Assembly (NCBI GenBank): GCA_913061415.1
Contig: CAJXUD010000009.1
Coordinates: forward strand, 62,001-126,000
Direction of reading: 5' to 3'
Length of the DNA: 64,000 bases
Source of the DNA: an uncultured Oleispira sp.
Lineage (GTDB): Bacteria; Pseudomonadota; Gammaproteobacteria; Pseudomonadales; Oceanobacteraceae
Below, in pieces: positions 1 through 11,954 of the stretch (positions are counted from its first letter, which is position 1; the number at the start of each line of letters is the position of its first letter). A program made the translations under genes and the position numbers. The notes beneath the pieces are model-generated. The model did no database searches. It saw nothing but the letters and a program-made list of their open reading frames with translations, and was not told the DNA's origin.

Positions 1-866
1 AATTATTAGCAGAAGCTGAATTTTTACGCGCAGCTCAAAATGCCGAACTCATCGAACAAGAGCATATTGATCAAGCATTACGCGCCAAAGAAGAACGTAC
101 AGGTCGGATTTATGATCGCATCCACCAGCAAATGCTGGATAACGTTATTTTGATCGAAACAGAAGGCGAAGCCATCGGCAAGGTCAACGGTTTAACCGTT
201 ATGACTGTTGGTGATACGCGTTTTGGCACCCCTGCCCGAATCAGTGCAACGGTATATCCTGGTTCACGCGGCATCGTTGATATCGAGCGCGAAGCCAACC
301 TAGGACAAGCAATCCACTCAAAAGGTGTGATGATCCTATCAGGGTATCTGGGGCACAAGTACGCACAAGACTTCCCTCTCGCCATATCGGCCAATTTGGC
401 CATGGAGCAATCCTACGGCTACATCGATGGCGATAGTGCCTCACTGGGTGAGTTGTGCTGTTTGGTATCGGCCTTAATTCATCAGCCCTTAAAACAAACA
501 TTTGCGATTACAGGCTCAATTAACCAATACGGTGAAGTTCAAGCTATTGGTGGGGTAAATGAAAAAATCGAAGGTTTCTTCCGCTTATGCAAAGAACGCG
601 GTTTAAATGGTGAGCATGGAGTTATTATTCCTTTTGCCAACATACGTAACTTAGCGCTTAAACAAGAAGTGGTCGATGCGGTAGAAGCAGGTCATTTCTA
701 TATTTACGGCATAAACAAGGTCGATGAAGCCTTAGTTTTATTAATGGGCCGAGAAGTAGGTGAAGCCTGTGAAGATCATTACTTCAGCAAAGGCAGCATT
801 AACTTTGAAGTCATCAACCGCTTAAAACAAATTGCCGACATGGCAAACAAAAAAATAGATGATTAA
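1..866 (+). CDS. Lon-family (LonB/AsrA-like) ATP-dependent protease, C-terminal part
   Basis: The gene enters from the left edge. The frame that contains the methionine at 132 is already open from base 3, so the true start lies outside. What is visible is the Lon proteolytic domain. The catalytic serine lies in GDSASLGE and the catalytic lysine in GGVNEKIEG, with the usual spacing. The segment before it (ERTGRIYDRIHQQM) fits the helical linker that joins the AAA+ and protease modules in the proteobacterial family that includes Pseudomonas AsrA. Such enzymes are expected to degrade unfolded or regulatory proteins in the cytoplasm; the substrate cannot be inferred. The gene converges on the hybrid kinase with a 28-base gap that holds a 14-bp duplication. 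Confidence 0.9.
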   Translation, partial: LLAEAEFLRAAQNAELIEQEHIDQALRAKEERTGRIYDRIHQQMLDNVILIETEGEAIGKVNGLTVMTVGDTRFGTPARISATVYPGSRGIVDIEREANLGQAIHSKGVMILSGYLGHKYAQDFPLAISANLAMEQSYGYIDGDSASLGELCCLVSALIHQPLKQTFAITGSINQYGEVQAIGGVNEKIEGFFRLCKERGLNGEHGVIIPFANIRNLALKQEVVDAVEAGHFYIYGINKVDEALVLLMGREVGEACEDHYFSKGSINFEVINRLKQIADMANKKIDD

Positions 867-888
867 AAACAGACGATTATAAACAGAC
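861..888. repeat. 14-bp tandem duplication over the Lon-family stop codon
   Basis: GATTAAAAACAGAC at 861-874 is followed directly by GATTATAAACAGAC at 875-888, with one mismatch. The first copy contains the TAA stop at 864-866. Confidence 0.85.
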
Positions 889-894
889 AGTTAA

Positions 895-2499
895 TTAAGC
901 AAGTTTACTTAAAGCCATTCTCAGTGACTGCAAGGTCACGGGTTTGGTTAAAATGTGGCCCATGCCAATTTCGAAGCACTCCTTGCGCTCGTCATCAGTA
1001 ACTCCCGCAGTCAAAGCAAAGATAGGGGTCTGCACGCCCCTCGCTCGTAATTGACGCGTTGCATCAAATCCGTCCAAAACGGGCATATGGCAATCCATCA
1101 AGATCAGATCAGGATTAACATCATCAACACAATCCAATAATTGTTGGCCATCGTTCACCATAACCGAGTTGGCTAATAGCTTTTTAAGCAATTTTTCAAT
1201 GACTTTGCGATTAGTTACATTATCCTCAGCCACCAATACATTCATCCCTTCAAATAACAAAGAAGAATCATTATCTAGCGTCGTAGTTTCAACCCTTTCA
1301 CCCTGCTGAACCATTACGGTAGCAGTAAAGGTTGACCCTTCCTCCAATACACTCGAAACGACAATATCCCCCGACATCAGTTCGACTATTTGACGACATA
1401 GAGATAAACCCAAGCCCGTCCCGCCATAAATTCTAGAAGTACTAATTTCCGCCTGCTGGTAAGGATCGAATATTTGGCCTAGGCGCTTTTCATTAATTCC
1501 AATACCAGAATCAGAGACCGCAAGCACAAGCTGCAAGCCATCATCTGTTTTATCAGAGACCGTCATAGTAAGCGTGATGTCACCACCATCAGCAGTAAAC
1601 TTAAGCGCATTACCCAATAAATTCATCATCAACTGCTGCAGTCGCGTACTATCAGCAATCAGATAGTCCGGCACAGATTCATCAATAAATTGTTGAAAAT
1701 TAATGCACTTATTTTTCATCGGTGCGTGAAACATAGAGATCACTTCAGCGAGAAAATCGTCTAATTTAAACAAGCGTGGATCAAGCTCTAACTTACCTGC
1801 TTCGATCTTAGAAATGTCCAAAACGTCATTCACGATACTTAATAACGCTCGACCAGAATTATGGATATCTACAAGATACTCTTGCTGCTCTTCACTGAGC
1901 TCGGTATCGGCCAAGATATCAGTCATACCAATAATTCCATTTAAAGGCGTTCTAATTTCATGACTCATGTGCGCCAGAAATGCAGATTTAGCTTGAGAGG
2001 CATTAAAAGCTTGCTGCTGCTGTAATTCAGCCTGACTGACACGTTGAGCAAAATACTCAGCACGCAAAATATCGCGGTAAGACCTTAGTGCATTGATCAG
2101 CGAGAGATTCAAACGATCGGTCGTCGCTTCTGTTTTAGCGATGTAATCATTAATGTCGTAGTCTTGAATAACTTGACGCTCTGGGGCTAATCCAGGCTGC
2201 CCAGTGCGTAATAAAATACGAGTACTGTGATTATTCAACTGGTCACGAATAAAGCTGACAACTTTAAATCCGCTATCATCAGATTCCATAACAACGTCAA
2301 GTAAGACAATTGCAATGTCATCACGCTGAGATAATATTTCTATGGCCTCGGCACCAGAATACGCACAAATCAGCTCTAAAGCGTGATTGTCGAATCGAAA
2401 ACGAGAGAGTACCAAACGCGTTACCTGAATAACGGTCTCATCATCATCTACTATCAATACCGGAATACGGTCCGGTAAAAGATTGATGACTTCATCCAT
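895..2499 (-). CDS. Hybrid histidine kinase with receivers at both ends
   Basis: 534 residues without an obvious membrane segment, so probably cytoplasmic. Order of domains: an N-terminal receiver (about 12-135, acidic cluster VDDD, acceptor D68 in LLDVV); a helical linker; a HisKA dimerisation domain with phospho-acceptor H180 in SHEIRTPLNG; an HATPase domain with N box (LLGNALKF), G1 (DSGIGI) and G2 (GGTGLGLSL); and a C-terminal receiver (EDN, acceptor near D469 in MDCHMP, conserved KP). The first receiver carries the RTGQPGLAPE motif common in receivers that precede sensory modules. No sensor domain follows, so the N-terminal receiver is probably the input. The ATG has GGAG seven bases upstream. 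It is divergent from the thiamine operon. The partner is unknown. Confidence 0.9.
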   Translation of the reverse strand: MDEVINLLPDRIPVLIVDDDETVIQVTRLVLSRFRFDNHALELICAYSGAEAIEILSQRDDIAIVLLDVVMESDDSGFKVVSFIRDQLNNHSTRILLRTGQPGLAPERQVIQDYDINDYIAKTEATTDRLNLSLINALRSYRDILRAEYFAQRVSQAELQQQQAFNASQAKSAFLAHMSHEIRTPLNGIIGMTDILADTELSEEQQEYLVDIHNSGRALLSIVNDVLDISKIEAGKLELDPRLFKLDDFLAEVISMFHAPMKNKCINFQQFIDESVPDYLIADSTRLQQLMMNLLGNALKFTADGGDITLTMTVSDKTDDGLQLVLAVSDSGIGINEKRLGQIFDPYQQAEISTSRIYGGTGLGLSLCRQIVELMSGDIVVSSVLEEGSTFTATVMVQQGERVETTTLDNDSSLLFEGMNVLVAEDNVTNRKVIEKLLKKLLANSVMVNDGQQLLDCVDDVNPDLILMDCHMPVLDGFDATRQLRARGVQTPIFALTAGVTDDERKECFEIGMGHILTKPVTLQSLRMALSKLA

Positions 2500-2577
2500 G
2501 TAGAAACTCCATTATTGCAATAACCATTTTAGTCCCATTCCAATAGCACGTTAAAACATACGAATTCAATATAACTA

Positions 2578-2606
2578 TTGTTGATTTAATCACTTCAACA
2601 TACACT
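2578..2606 (+). promoter_or_regulatory. Candidate sigma-70 promoter of the thiamine operon
   Basis: TTGTTG at 2578-2583 and TACACT at 2601-2606 are separated by 17 bp and lie about 50 bp upstream of the TPP aptamer, where a promoter is expected. Each box matches the consensus only partly. Confidence 0.45.
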
Positions 2607-2657
2607 ATGCGTACTTACTCGCTCAAAAGCAAAATTTTGCTGTGCTAAGTAAGAATG

Positions 2658-2747
2658 TCTTGTCGGGGTGCCTCATTTTAGAGGCTGAGATCACAAAAGT
2701 GGATCCCGTTGAACCTGATCTGGTTAATACCAGCGTAGGAAACAAGA
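2658..2747 (+). ncRNA. TPP riboswitch (THI element) aptamer
   Basis: The conserved core is readable. It has GGGGTGCC, a P3 arm GCCTC/GAGGC, CTGAGA at 2685-2690, CCCGTTGAACCTGATC, GGTTAATACC, and GCGTAGG. The closing P1 helix pairs TCTTGT (2658-2663) with ACAAGA (2742-2747). It is known to bind thiamine pyrophosphate and switch off downstream thiamine genes. Here it precedes thiC by about 280 bases on the same strand. Confidence 0.96.
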
Positions 2748-6181
<3,434 letters not shown>

Positions 6182-6185
<4 letters not shown>

Positions 6186-6412
6186 AACCTATTAATATCC
6201 AAATTAACGGCAAACAGATCAATATTGGCCCGCGAGGAACTCTGAAAGAGGCACTCGATTCATGGATCAGTAATGCACCTGCACAATTGCCTGCGCATTC
6301 TAACTTTACCGTAGCGCTTAATCATCAGTTTGTACCCCGTACTCAATATGAAGCCACCACCCTGAAAGCCGGTGATGAAATTGAACTACTTGTTCCTATG
6401 TCGGGAGGCTAA
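6182..6412 (+). CDS. thiS: Sulfur carrier protein ThiS
   Basis: 76 residues with a ubiquitin-like beta-grasp pattern and the diagnostic C-terminal Gly-Gly (VPMSGG). ThiF-type adenylation and sulfur transfer convert that tail to a thiocarboxylate, which donates sulfur to ThiG. Slightly longer than the usual 65-70 residues. The ATG overlaps the thiO stop by four bases (ATGA), which suggests translational coupling, and thiG follows after two bases. No thiF homologue is in the window, so the activating enzyme must be encoded elsewhere. Confidence 0.95.
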
Positions 6413-6414
6413 CC

Positions 6415-7275
6415 GTGGCCAATTTAGATGTACCAAGCACTTTATTAAGCAATTCATCAAGCAACTTATCAATGAATGCGCCTCACAACAGTGATGACCT
6501 ATTACTTTACGATCAACCCTTTCAATCGCGTTTATTAGTAGGAACCGCTCTTTATTCTTCTCCCGAGGTCATGGCACACGCCATTGATGCATCAGGCAGC
6601 GAAATGGTCACCCTGTCATTGCGCCGCCAAGATCCAACAAATAAACAAGGGCAAGCGATTTGGCAGCACATTCAACAAAGCCAGTGTGCCTTACTCCCCA
6701 ATACAGCAGGCTGCCATAGCGCCCAAGAAGCCATCACACTGGCCCAAATGAGCCGAGAAATATTCGAAACTGACTTCATTAAACTCGAAGTTATAGGCGA
6801 CGATTACAATCTTCAACCCGACCCCTTTGAAACCGTAAAAGCCGCTGAGATATTAATTAAAAGTGGATTTAAGGTATTGCCATATTGCACTGATGATCTT
6901 GTTTTTTGCCAACGTTTATTAGAAGCAGGTTGCCAAGTACTCATGCCTTGGGGCTCACCCATAGGAACCGGTAAAGGCTTAATGAACCCTTATAATTTGC
7001 AGGCCATTAGAGATCGCTTTTCGTCTACTCGCTTAATCATTGACGCAGGCATTGGGAAACCCTCACAAGCCATGACGGCAATGGAAATGGGGTTCGATGG
7101 AATACTGCTTAATACCGCCATCGCCAAAGCACACGACCCTATCAACATGGCCCAAGCTTTTGCACACGCCGTTACCGGTGGTCGCCAAGCGTATCTTGCG
7201 GGTCTGATGCAAACTCGCCAAACCGCTAGCCCATCGACCCCCGTACTAGGAACGCCTTTTTGGCAGCATAAGTAA
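6415..7275 (+). CDS. thiG: Thiazole synthase ThiG
   Basis: 286 residues. ThiG builds the thiazole phosphate from deoxyxylulose phosphate, dehydroglycine and ThiS thiocarboxylate. The Schiff-base lysine is K123 in [27 protein letters not shown] and [10 protein letters not shown] are the expected phosphate-binding and barrel motifs. The start is GTG with GGAGG seven bases upstream, inside the end of thiS. The first 30 or so residues are an extension relative to the usual 255-residue protein and contain three 12-bp tandem units, so this part is probably disordered. The stop TAATG overlaps the next gene by one base. Confidence 0.96.
   Translation: MANLDVPSTLLSNSSSNLSMNAPHNSDDLLLYDQPFQSRLLVGTALYSSPEVMAHAIDASGSEMVTLSLRRQDPTNKQGQAIWQHIQQSQCALLPNTAGCHSAQEAITLAQMSREIFETDFIKLEVIGDDYNLQPDPFETVKAAEILIKSGFKVLPYCTDDLVFCQRLLEAGCQVLMPWGSPIGTGKGLMNPYNLQAIRDRFSSTRLIIDAGIGKPSQAMTAMEMGFDGILLNTAIAKAHDPINMAQAFAHAVTGGRQAYLAGLMQTRQTASPSTPVLGTPFWQHK
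6436..6471 (+). repeat. Three 12-bp tandem units in the thiG N-terminal extension
   Basis: AGCACTTTATTA, AGCAATTCATCA and AGCAACTTATCA run head to tail in frame and encode STLL, SNSS and SNLS. Confidence 0.85.
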
Positions 7276-8906
7276 TGAAAGCAACCGATTCAATCTCTCA
7301 TCCCTCAAGACCTATTCTATGGAGCATCGCCGCGTCAGATTCAGGCGGTGGCGCTGGCATACAAGCCGACCTCAATACCTTTCATAGCCTGAACAACCAC
7401 GGCTGCACCCTCATCACCGCCATTACGGCGCAAAACAGCTTATCCGTCGATAAAATCATTCCCATCGATGAAGCAGACCTTGAAGCGCAGTGGCAAGCAC
7501 TGGCAAACGACATGCCGCCCGCCGCGATTAAAATTGGCTTATTAGCGCAACCTAGCGCATTACAATGGTTGAGCAATCGATTAAAAGACATAAGACCTGT
7601 TTTTTGCGTATGGGACCCTGTTTTGAAAGCCAGTACAGGGGCTACGTTACTGGGACAGGCTAATGAGGAAATAAGCGCCGAACTCATCAATCCCCTGCTT
7701 CGCCAACTTGATTTAATCACCCCCAACTTATCAGAAGCACGCATTCTTACAGGCATGGCCATCAACAGCTACCGCGACATAGAACAGGCCGCACATCAAT
7801 TACTTGATCGTGGGGTTGGCAGCGTCTTAATCAAAGGCGGACATTCTTTTGATACTGAAGCCAAGTCTAAGTATTGCCGCGACTACTTTGCCAGCCAAGA
7901 GCGTTCTTTTTGGTTATCGCATAAAAAACAACATCAACCCAATAATCATGGTACGGGCTGCACGCTGGCTTCGGCCATTGCCAGCTTCGTCGCTCAGGGT
8001 CACTCCCTCTGCGATAGCATTGTACTGGCCAATCGTTTTATTCAACAAAGCCTCAGACTCGCGGCCCCCCAAGGCCAAGGAGCTGGGCCTGTTTGGCAAG
8101 CCCCCTTAGAAAACAACCCGATCGACTTTTCAGAATTAACGACTTCTGCACAGCACTTTCACAGTGAAGCTACTCGTAAGACCCCAAGCTCTCAATTCCC
8201 AAGTGCGCTTTCATTAGATCAAAAGCCACACACTAGCGACCGAAAAAGCCTAGGGTTGTATGCCATCGTTAATAACTTAAACGACTTACAACGCTTACTC
8301 GAACAGGGGGTTGATACTTTACAATGGCGAGTCAAAACCAATGACTCCGATTCAACGCTAAATCAAGCGCTAGACCAATCGCTAAACCAAGCAGCCAAGA
8401 CAAAACACAAAGAAGATTTACAACACGCTATTCGGCTTTGTGCTCAGTACAAAACCCCACTTTACATCAATGACGATTGGCAATTAGCCCTAGAGAGCAA
8501 CGCCTACGGTATTCATCTTGGCCAAGAAGACTTGGCAACCATTAGCCATACACAACTAATGCAGATAAAGGAACAAGGCTTACGTTTGGGCATCAGCTGC
8601 CATAACGAAGCTGAGCTGGCGTTTGCCCATAGCCTAAAACCCAGCTACCTCGCGTTTGGCCCAGTCTTCACCCCAAAATCAAAAGTAGTCGACCATCCGC
8701 CATTAGGGCTAAAGACCTTACAAGAGTGGCAAAACAGTTATGGCCAAATTTACCCGACCACCTGTATTGGCGGTATTGAGCTTGAGAACATGCAAGCGGT
8801 TTTAGCCACCGGCATTAAGTCTATTGCTGTCATTTCAGCACTCGGCGGCCCGCAGAAAAGTACCCTATTCATAAATACTTTTGCTAAATCGATACCGCGT
8901 GAATGA
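7275..8906 (+). CDS. thiDE: Bifunctional HMP-P kinase / thiamine-phosphate synthase (ThiD-ThiE fusion)
   Basis: 543 residues with two full domains. Residues about 14-270 are ThiD (ASDSGGGAGIQADL, WDPVLKAS, and the anion-hole motif GTGCTLASAIAS). This half phosphorylates hydroxymethylpyrimidine and its monophosphate. Residues about 325-543 are ThiE (LYAIVNN, YINDDWQLAL, GIHLGQEDL, LAFGPVFTPKSK, CIGGI), which couples pyrimidine pyrophosphate with thiazole phosphate to thiamine phosphate. The join is a polar linker with three 12-bp tandem units. The ATG overlaps the thiG stop by one base, and it is the last gene of the operon. Together with thiC, thiO, thiS and thiG it completes the core route to thiamine phosphate. 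Confidence 0.96.
   Translation: MKATDSISHPSRPILWSIAASDSGGGAGIQADLNTFHSLNNHGCTLITAITAQNSLSVDKIIPIDEADLEAQWQALANDMPPAAIKIGLLAQPSALQWLSNRLKDIRPVFCVWDPVLKASTGATLLGQANEEISAELINPLLRQLDLITPNLSEARILTGMAINSYRDIEQAAHQLLDRGVGSVLIKGGHSFDTEAKSKYCRDYFASQERSFWLSHKKQHQPNNHGTGCTLASAIASFVAQGHSLCDSIVLANRFIQQSLRLAAPQGQGAGPVWQAPLENNPIDFSELTTSAQHFHSEATRKTPSSQFPSALSLDQKPHTSDRKSLGLYAIVNNLNDLQRLLEQGVDTLQWRVKTNDSDSTLNQALDQSLNQAAKTKHKEDLQHAIRLCAQYKTPLYINDDWQLALESNAYGIHLGQEDLATISHTQLMQIKEQGLRLGISCHNEAELAFAHSLKPSYLAFGPVFTPKSKVVDHPPLGLKTLQEWQNSYGQIYPTTCIGGIELENMQAVLATGIKSIAVISALGGPQKSTLFINTFAKSIPRE
8357..8392 (+). repeat. Three 12-bp tandem units in the ThiD-ThiE linker region
   Basis: GCTAAATCAAGC, GCTAGACCAATC and GCTAAACCAAGC lie in the loop after the first strand of the ThiE half and give LNQA/LDQS/LNQA-like repeats in the protein. 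Confidence 0.88.
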
Positions 8907-9060
8907 GCAATAAAGACACCCTAACTGACGATGACATAACCCAATCTTACTTTTTTATCACTTATTTACTAAAAACAAAGATTTAGTCTGGCAAGGACTG
9001 CCTGCTTATGGAAGTATGTCCGCCTAATTTAATACCTCATTCCTAGATAGAAGCATCCTC

Positions 9061-9873
9061 ATGTCAGAAGCTCGCGTACTGCTCGAAATCAAAAACAAAA
9101 TTGCCTATGTCAGCCTAAATCGCCCTGAAAAACACAACGGTTTAGACATGGCGATGTTCAAAGAAATGATCGCAATGGCCAAGAAAATCCGCAAAGACCG
9201 CACCGTTCGCGCAGTGATCATGCACGGCAACGGTCCTTCTTTTTGTGCTGGCCTAGATTTTGGCGCGCTAAGCAAAGACCCAATGATGATTCCTAAGGTT
9301 TTTCTAAAAATGCCTTGGTCAAAATTAAACGTCGCACAAGAAATTGCTCACATCTGGCGTGATCTTCCCATCCCAGTAATTTCTGCAATTCATGGCAACT
9401 GCTTTGGCGGCGGCATGCAGATTATTTTGGCGACGGATTACCGCATCGCGACCCCTGATAGCAAGATGTCTATTTTAGAAATGAAATGGGGTTTGATCCC
9501 CGACATGAGTGGCATGGTGACACTGTCACGCTTAACCCGTATCGATATCGCCCAAGAGCTGACCATGACAGGTCGTTTCTTCTCGGGTCTCGAAGGGGCG
9601 GAATACGGTTTAATCAGCAAGGTTAGCGAAGATCCATTAGCGGCCGCAGAAGCCTTAGCTAATGAGATCGCCAGTAAATCACCCGATGCCATTGCCGCGA
9701 CTAAATACTTGTTTAAAAAGACGTGGAAAAAAGACACTTGGGGCGCACTGCTTTGGGAACGTTGGGTTCAAGCACGTTTATTGGGCCGTAAAAACCAGCG
9801 CATTGCGATGGCCAATGGATTAGCGAAAGATGGCAAGGTAAAACCTTTCCAAGATCGTACTTCTTTTAAGTAA
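9061..9873 (+). CDS. Crotonase / enoyl-CoA hydratase-isomerase family protein
   Basis: 270 residues with the crotonase fold. The oxyanion-hole motifs are SFCAGLDFGAL and HGNCFGGGMQI. The acidic pair in ILEMKWGLIPDMSG matches the Glu/Asp positions of dienoyl-CoA isomerase-like members better than the two-Glu pattern of classical enoyl-CoA hydratase, so isomerase activity in unsaturated fatty-acid oxidation is possible, but the substrate is not proven. It is monocistronic: the thiamine operon ends 154 bases upstream and the next gene has its own leader. The stop codon is part of a 15-bp duplication. Confidence 0.88.
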   Translation: MSEARVLLEIKNKIAYVSLNRPEKHNGLDMAMFKEMIAMAKKIRKDRTVRAVIMHGNGPSFCAGLDFGALSKDPMMIPKVFLKMPWSKLNVAQEIAHIWRDLPIPVISAIHGNCFGGGMQIILATDYRIATPDSKMSILEMKWGLIPDMSGMVTLSRLTRIDIAQELTMTGRFFSGLEGAEYGLISKVSEDPLAAAEALANEIASKSPDAIAATKYLFKKTWKKDTWGALLWERWVQARLLGRKNQRIAMANGLAKDGKVKPFQDRTSFK

Positions 9874-9908
9874 TCTAGTTTTAAGTAATCTAGCTTTAAA
9901 TAAGCTGG
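9864..9908. repeat. 15-bp tandem units over the crotonase stop codon
   Basis: TTTTAAGTAATCTAG occurs perfectly twice (9864-9878, 9879-9893), followed by a third copy with four mismatches. The unit keeps the frame, so each copy repeats an in-frame TAA. Confidence 0.92.
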
Positions 9909-9962
9909 CTGACAAAGTCGTCATTGTCGACCATTGTGTAACAAGTTAATCCGCTGACTAAA

Positions 9963-9984
9963 GTGCCACCGTATTTTGTGGCAC
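9963..9984. promoter_or_regulatory. GTGCCAC/GTGGCAC hairpin
   Basis: A perfect 7-bp inverted repeat with an 8-base loop lies between the crotonase gene and the phosphatase-kinase gene. There is no T run after it, so a classical terminator is doubtful. An operator or processing hairpin is possible. Confidence 0.4.
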
Positions 9985-10014
9985 ACTAAGCTTATTAATG
10001 CATTCACTTGTATC

Positions 10015-10040
10015 CACGTGCCCCCATAAAGGAGCACGTG
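10015..10040 (+). promoter_or_regulatory. Hairpin covering the ribosome site of the PP2C-kinase gene
   Basis: CACGTGC (10015-10021) pairs with GCACGTG (10034-10040), and after one mismatch CC (10023-10024) pairs with GG (10031-10032). The 3' arm contains GGAG and the candidate GTG start at 10038, so a folded leader would hide them. Confidence 0.5.
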
Positions 10041-11903
10041 CACGGTATCCTAATGACGACATCTTTTGACAATGACTCAGATAAACGCGAGCCAGAAAAT
10101 AATAATTCAGACACTGTTGAAAAAGAACGGATAGATCTAGAGCAACAAGAACAAGAGCAATGGCACCTTCAATCTGAACAACAGTTAACACTGGGCCAAA
10201 CCTCTTTCAAAGGACTTAAAGCGCAAAACGAAGATGCCATCGGTATCCGTATTCCCACCGGTATTATTCAAAGCCATAAAGGTTCTGTAGCGATAATTGC
10301 AGACGGCGTCAGCGCCGCCGAAGCGGGCAAAGAAGCCAGCGAAACCTGTGTCCGAAATTTTCTTAGCGATTATTATTCCACCCCCGATACCTGGAGCGTA
10401 AAACAAAGTACAACAAAAGTACTCACTGCCCTCAATCGATGGTTATACAGCCAAGGCCAGCGCTTTAGTGACGCACAAAAAGGATATATCAGCACACTAA
10501 GCTGCATTATCTTCAAGTCCAATACTGCTCACATCTTCCATGTAGGAGATAGCCGCATCTATCGCCTACGCGATGGCGACTTAGAACAACTCACCCGAGA
10601 CCATACAACTGCGGTCAGCGCCACCCAGAGCTACCTATCACGGGCAATGGGGCTAGACGTTAAACTCGACGTCGATTACCGCAGCACCGACCTTGAGCAA
10701 GGCGACCTCTACTTTCTATCAACCGATGGCATTCATGATTTCATCAGCGATCAGCAATTACGCGCTCATCTCAAACCACTTAAATCTCTAAAAACCGATA
10801 ACTTTGAAGAAAACTGCCAACAACTGGTCGAACTCGCACTGCAGCAAAAAAGTAACGATAACGTAAGTTGCCAGATCATTCGTATTGATCAACTGCCGTG
10901 TCAAAGCTTGAACGACGTGCATCAAAAACTCACCGACCTGCCTTTTCCACCCGACCTCGATATCAGCATGTCGATTGATGGGCTGCGCATTGAAAAGGTA
11001 CTGCATAGCAGCAACCGCAGTCAGCTTTATAAGGTTGTCGATATTGAATCTGGGGAAGCGTTTTGCATGAAAACTCCCTCGGTGAATTACAACGACGACG
11101 CGGCCTATATTGAACGCTTTATTCTTGAGGGCTGGATTGGTCATCGCATAAACAACCCCCACGTGCTTAAAATTGCAGGCTTTAACCGCCCTAAAAAGTA
11201 CCTGTATTATTTAACCGAATACATTGATGGCATTACTCTAGAACAATGGATTAAAGAAAACCCAAAGCCGCCAGTCCAAGACGTCATTGTGATTATTCAG
11301 CAGGTTCTGAAAGGATTACGCGCCTTTCATCGCCGCGAAACGATCCATCAAGACCTAAAGCCTGGCAATATCATGCTAGACAGATACGGCGAAGCTAAGA
11401 TCATCGACTTTGGTTCTTGTCATGTGAAGGCCATCGCCGAAATCGCCACACCATTGGAGCGCGATGGTATTTTAGGCACAGCGACCTATGCAGCCCCCGA
11501 AGCGGTTTTAGAAGGTCAAAGTTTGCAGCAAAGTGATATTTTTTCTGTGGCGGTGATTCTGTTTGAAATGCTCACCAACAAATTGCCCTTTTCAGGCAAG
11601 TTAGAAGAATGTCGTAGCAAGAGTGCCTACTTAAAAACGCGCTATACCCCAAGTTACGAATTGAACCCGCTGGTACCGGTATGGCTAGATGGTGCGATAA
11701 AAAAAGCGCTCAGATTCGAACACAATCAGCGCCATGGTGACGTATCAGAGCTTCTGTATGAGATTGAACATCCCAACCCTAAATACAAAAAAACATACAG
11801 TACGAGTTTATTAGATGAAAACCCGAGCCTTCCTTGGCAAGTATTATCGGGGGTTTTGTTTATTGGCTTTTGCGTTTCGGTTTATTTTAACCTCAATCCA
11901 TAA
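10038..11903 (+). CDS. PP2C phosphatase - Ser/Thr protein kinase fusion with C-terminal membrane anchor
   Basis: About 620 residues. The N-terminal half is a PP2C phosphatase with metal-binding residues in QNEDAIG, IIADGVSAAEAG, HVGDSRIYRL, STDGIHDF and KSNDNVSC. The C-terminal half is a eukaryote-like kinase with lysine in CMKTPS, catalytic loop HQDLKPGN (Gln replaces the usual Arg), DFGS and AAPEA. A single hydrophobic helix (VLSGVLFIGFCVSVYF) ends the protein, so both domains would face the cytoplasm. Related fusions are often found near nitrate-assimilation genes, but none are here. The start is uncertain: AAAGGAG (10028-10034) is only three bases from GTG 10038, and ATG 10053 and TTG 10008 are in the same frame. 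Confidence 0.9.
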   Translation: MHGILMTTSFDNDSDKREPENNNSDTVEKERIDLEQQEQEQWHLQSEQQLTLGQTSFKGLKAQNEDAIGIRIPTGIIQSHKGSVAIIADGVSAAEAGKEASETCVRNFLSDYYSTPDTWSVKQSTTKVLTALNRWLYSQGQRFSDAQKGYISTLSCIIFKSNTAHIFHVGDSRIYRLRDGDLEQLTRDHTTAVSATQSYLSRAMGLDVKLDVDYRSTDLEQGDLYFLSTDGIHDFISDQQLRAHLKPLKSLKTDNFEENCQQLVELALQQKSNDNVSCQIIRIDQLPCQSLNDVHQKLTDLPFPPDLDISMSIDGLRIEKVLHSSNRSQLYKVVDIESGEAFCMKTPSVNYNDDAAYIERFILEGWIGHRINNPHVLKIAGFNRPKKYLYYLTEYIDGITLEQWIKENPKPPVQDVIVIIQQVLKGLRAFHRRETIHQDLKPGNIMLDRYGEAKIIDFGSCHVKAIAEIATPLERDGILGTATYAAPEAVLEGQSLQQSDIFSVAVILFEMLTNKLPFSGKLEECRSKSAYLKTRYTPSYELNPLVPVWLDGAIKKALRFEHNQRHGDVSELLYEIEHPNPKYKKTYSTSLLDENPSLPWQVLSGVLFIGFCVSVYFNLNP

Positions 11904-11918
11904 GCCTGATGTATTCAT

Positions 11919-11954
11919 TTATTCTTGAACTTATTCTTGAACTTATTCTTCAAC
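11919..11954. repeat. Three 12-bp tandem units over the rlmJ stop codon
   Basis: TTATTCTTGAAC occurs at 11919-11930 and 11931-11942, and TTATTCTTCAAC at 11943-11954. On the minus strand each unit ends in an in-frame TAA, so the gene has the same stop three times. Confidence 0.95.

Noticed and set aside
10788-11162. A 124-codon frame antisense to the phosphatase-kinase gene
   Set aside because: It lies entirely within a gene with intact domain motifs, has no family resemblance and no clear ribosome site.
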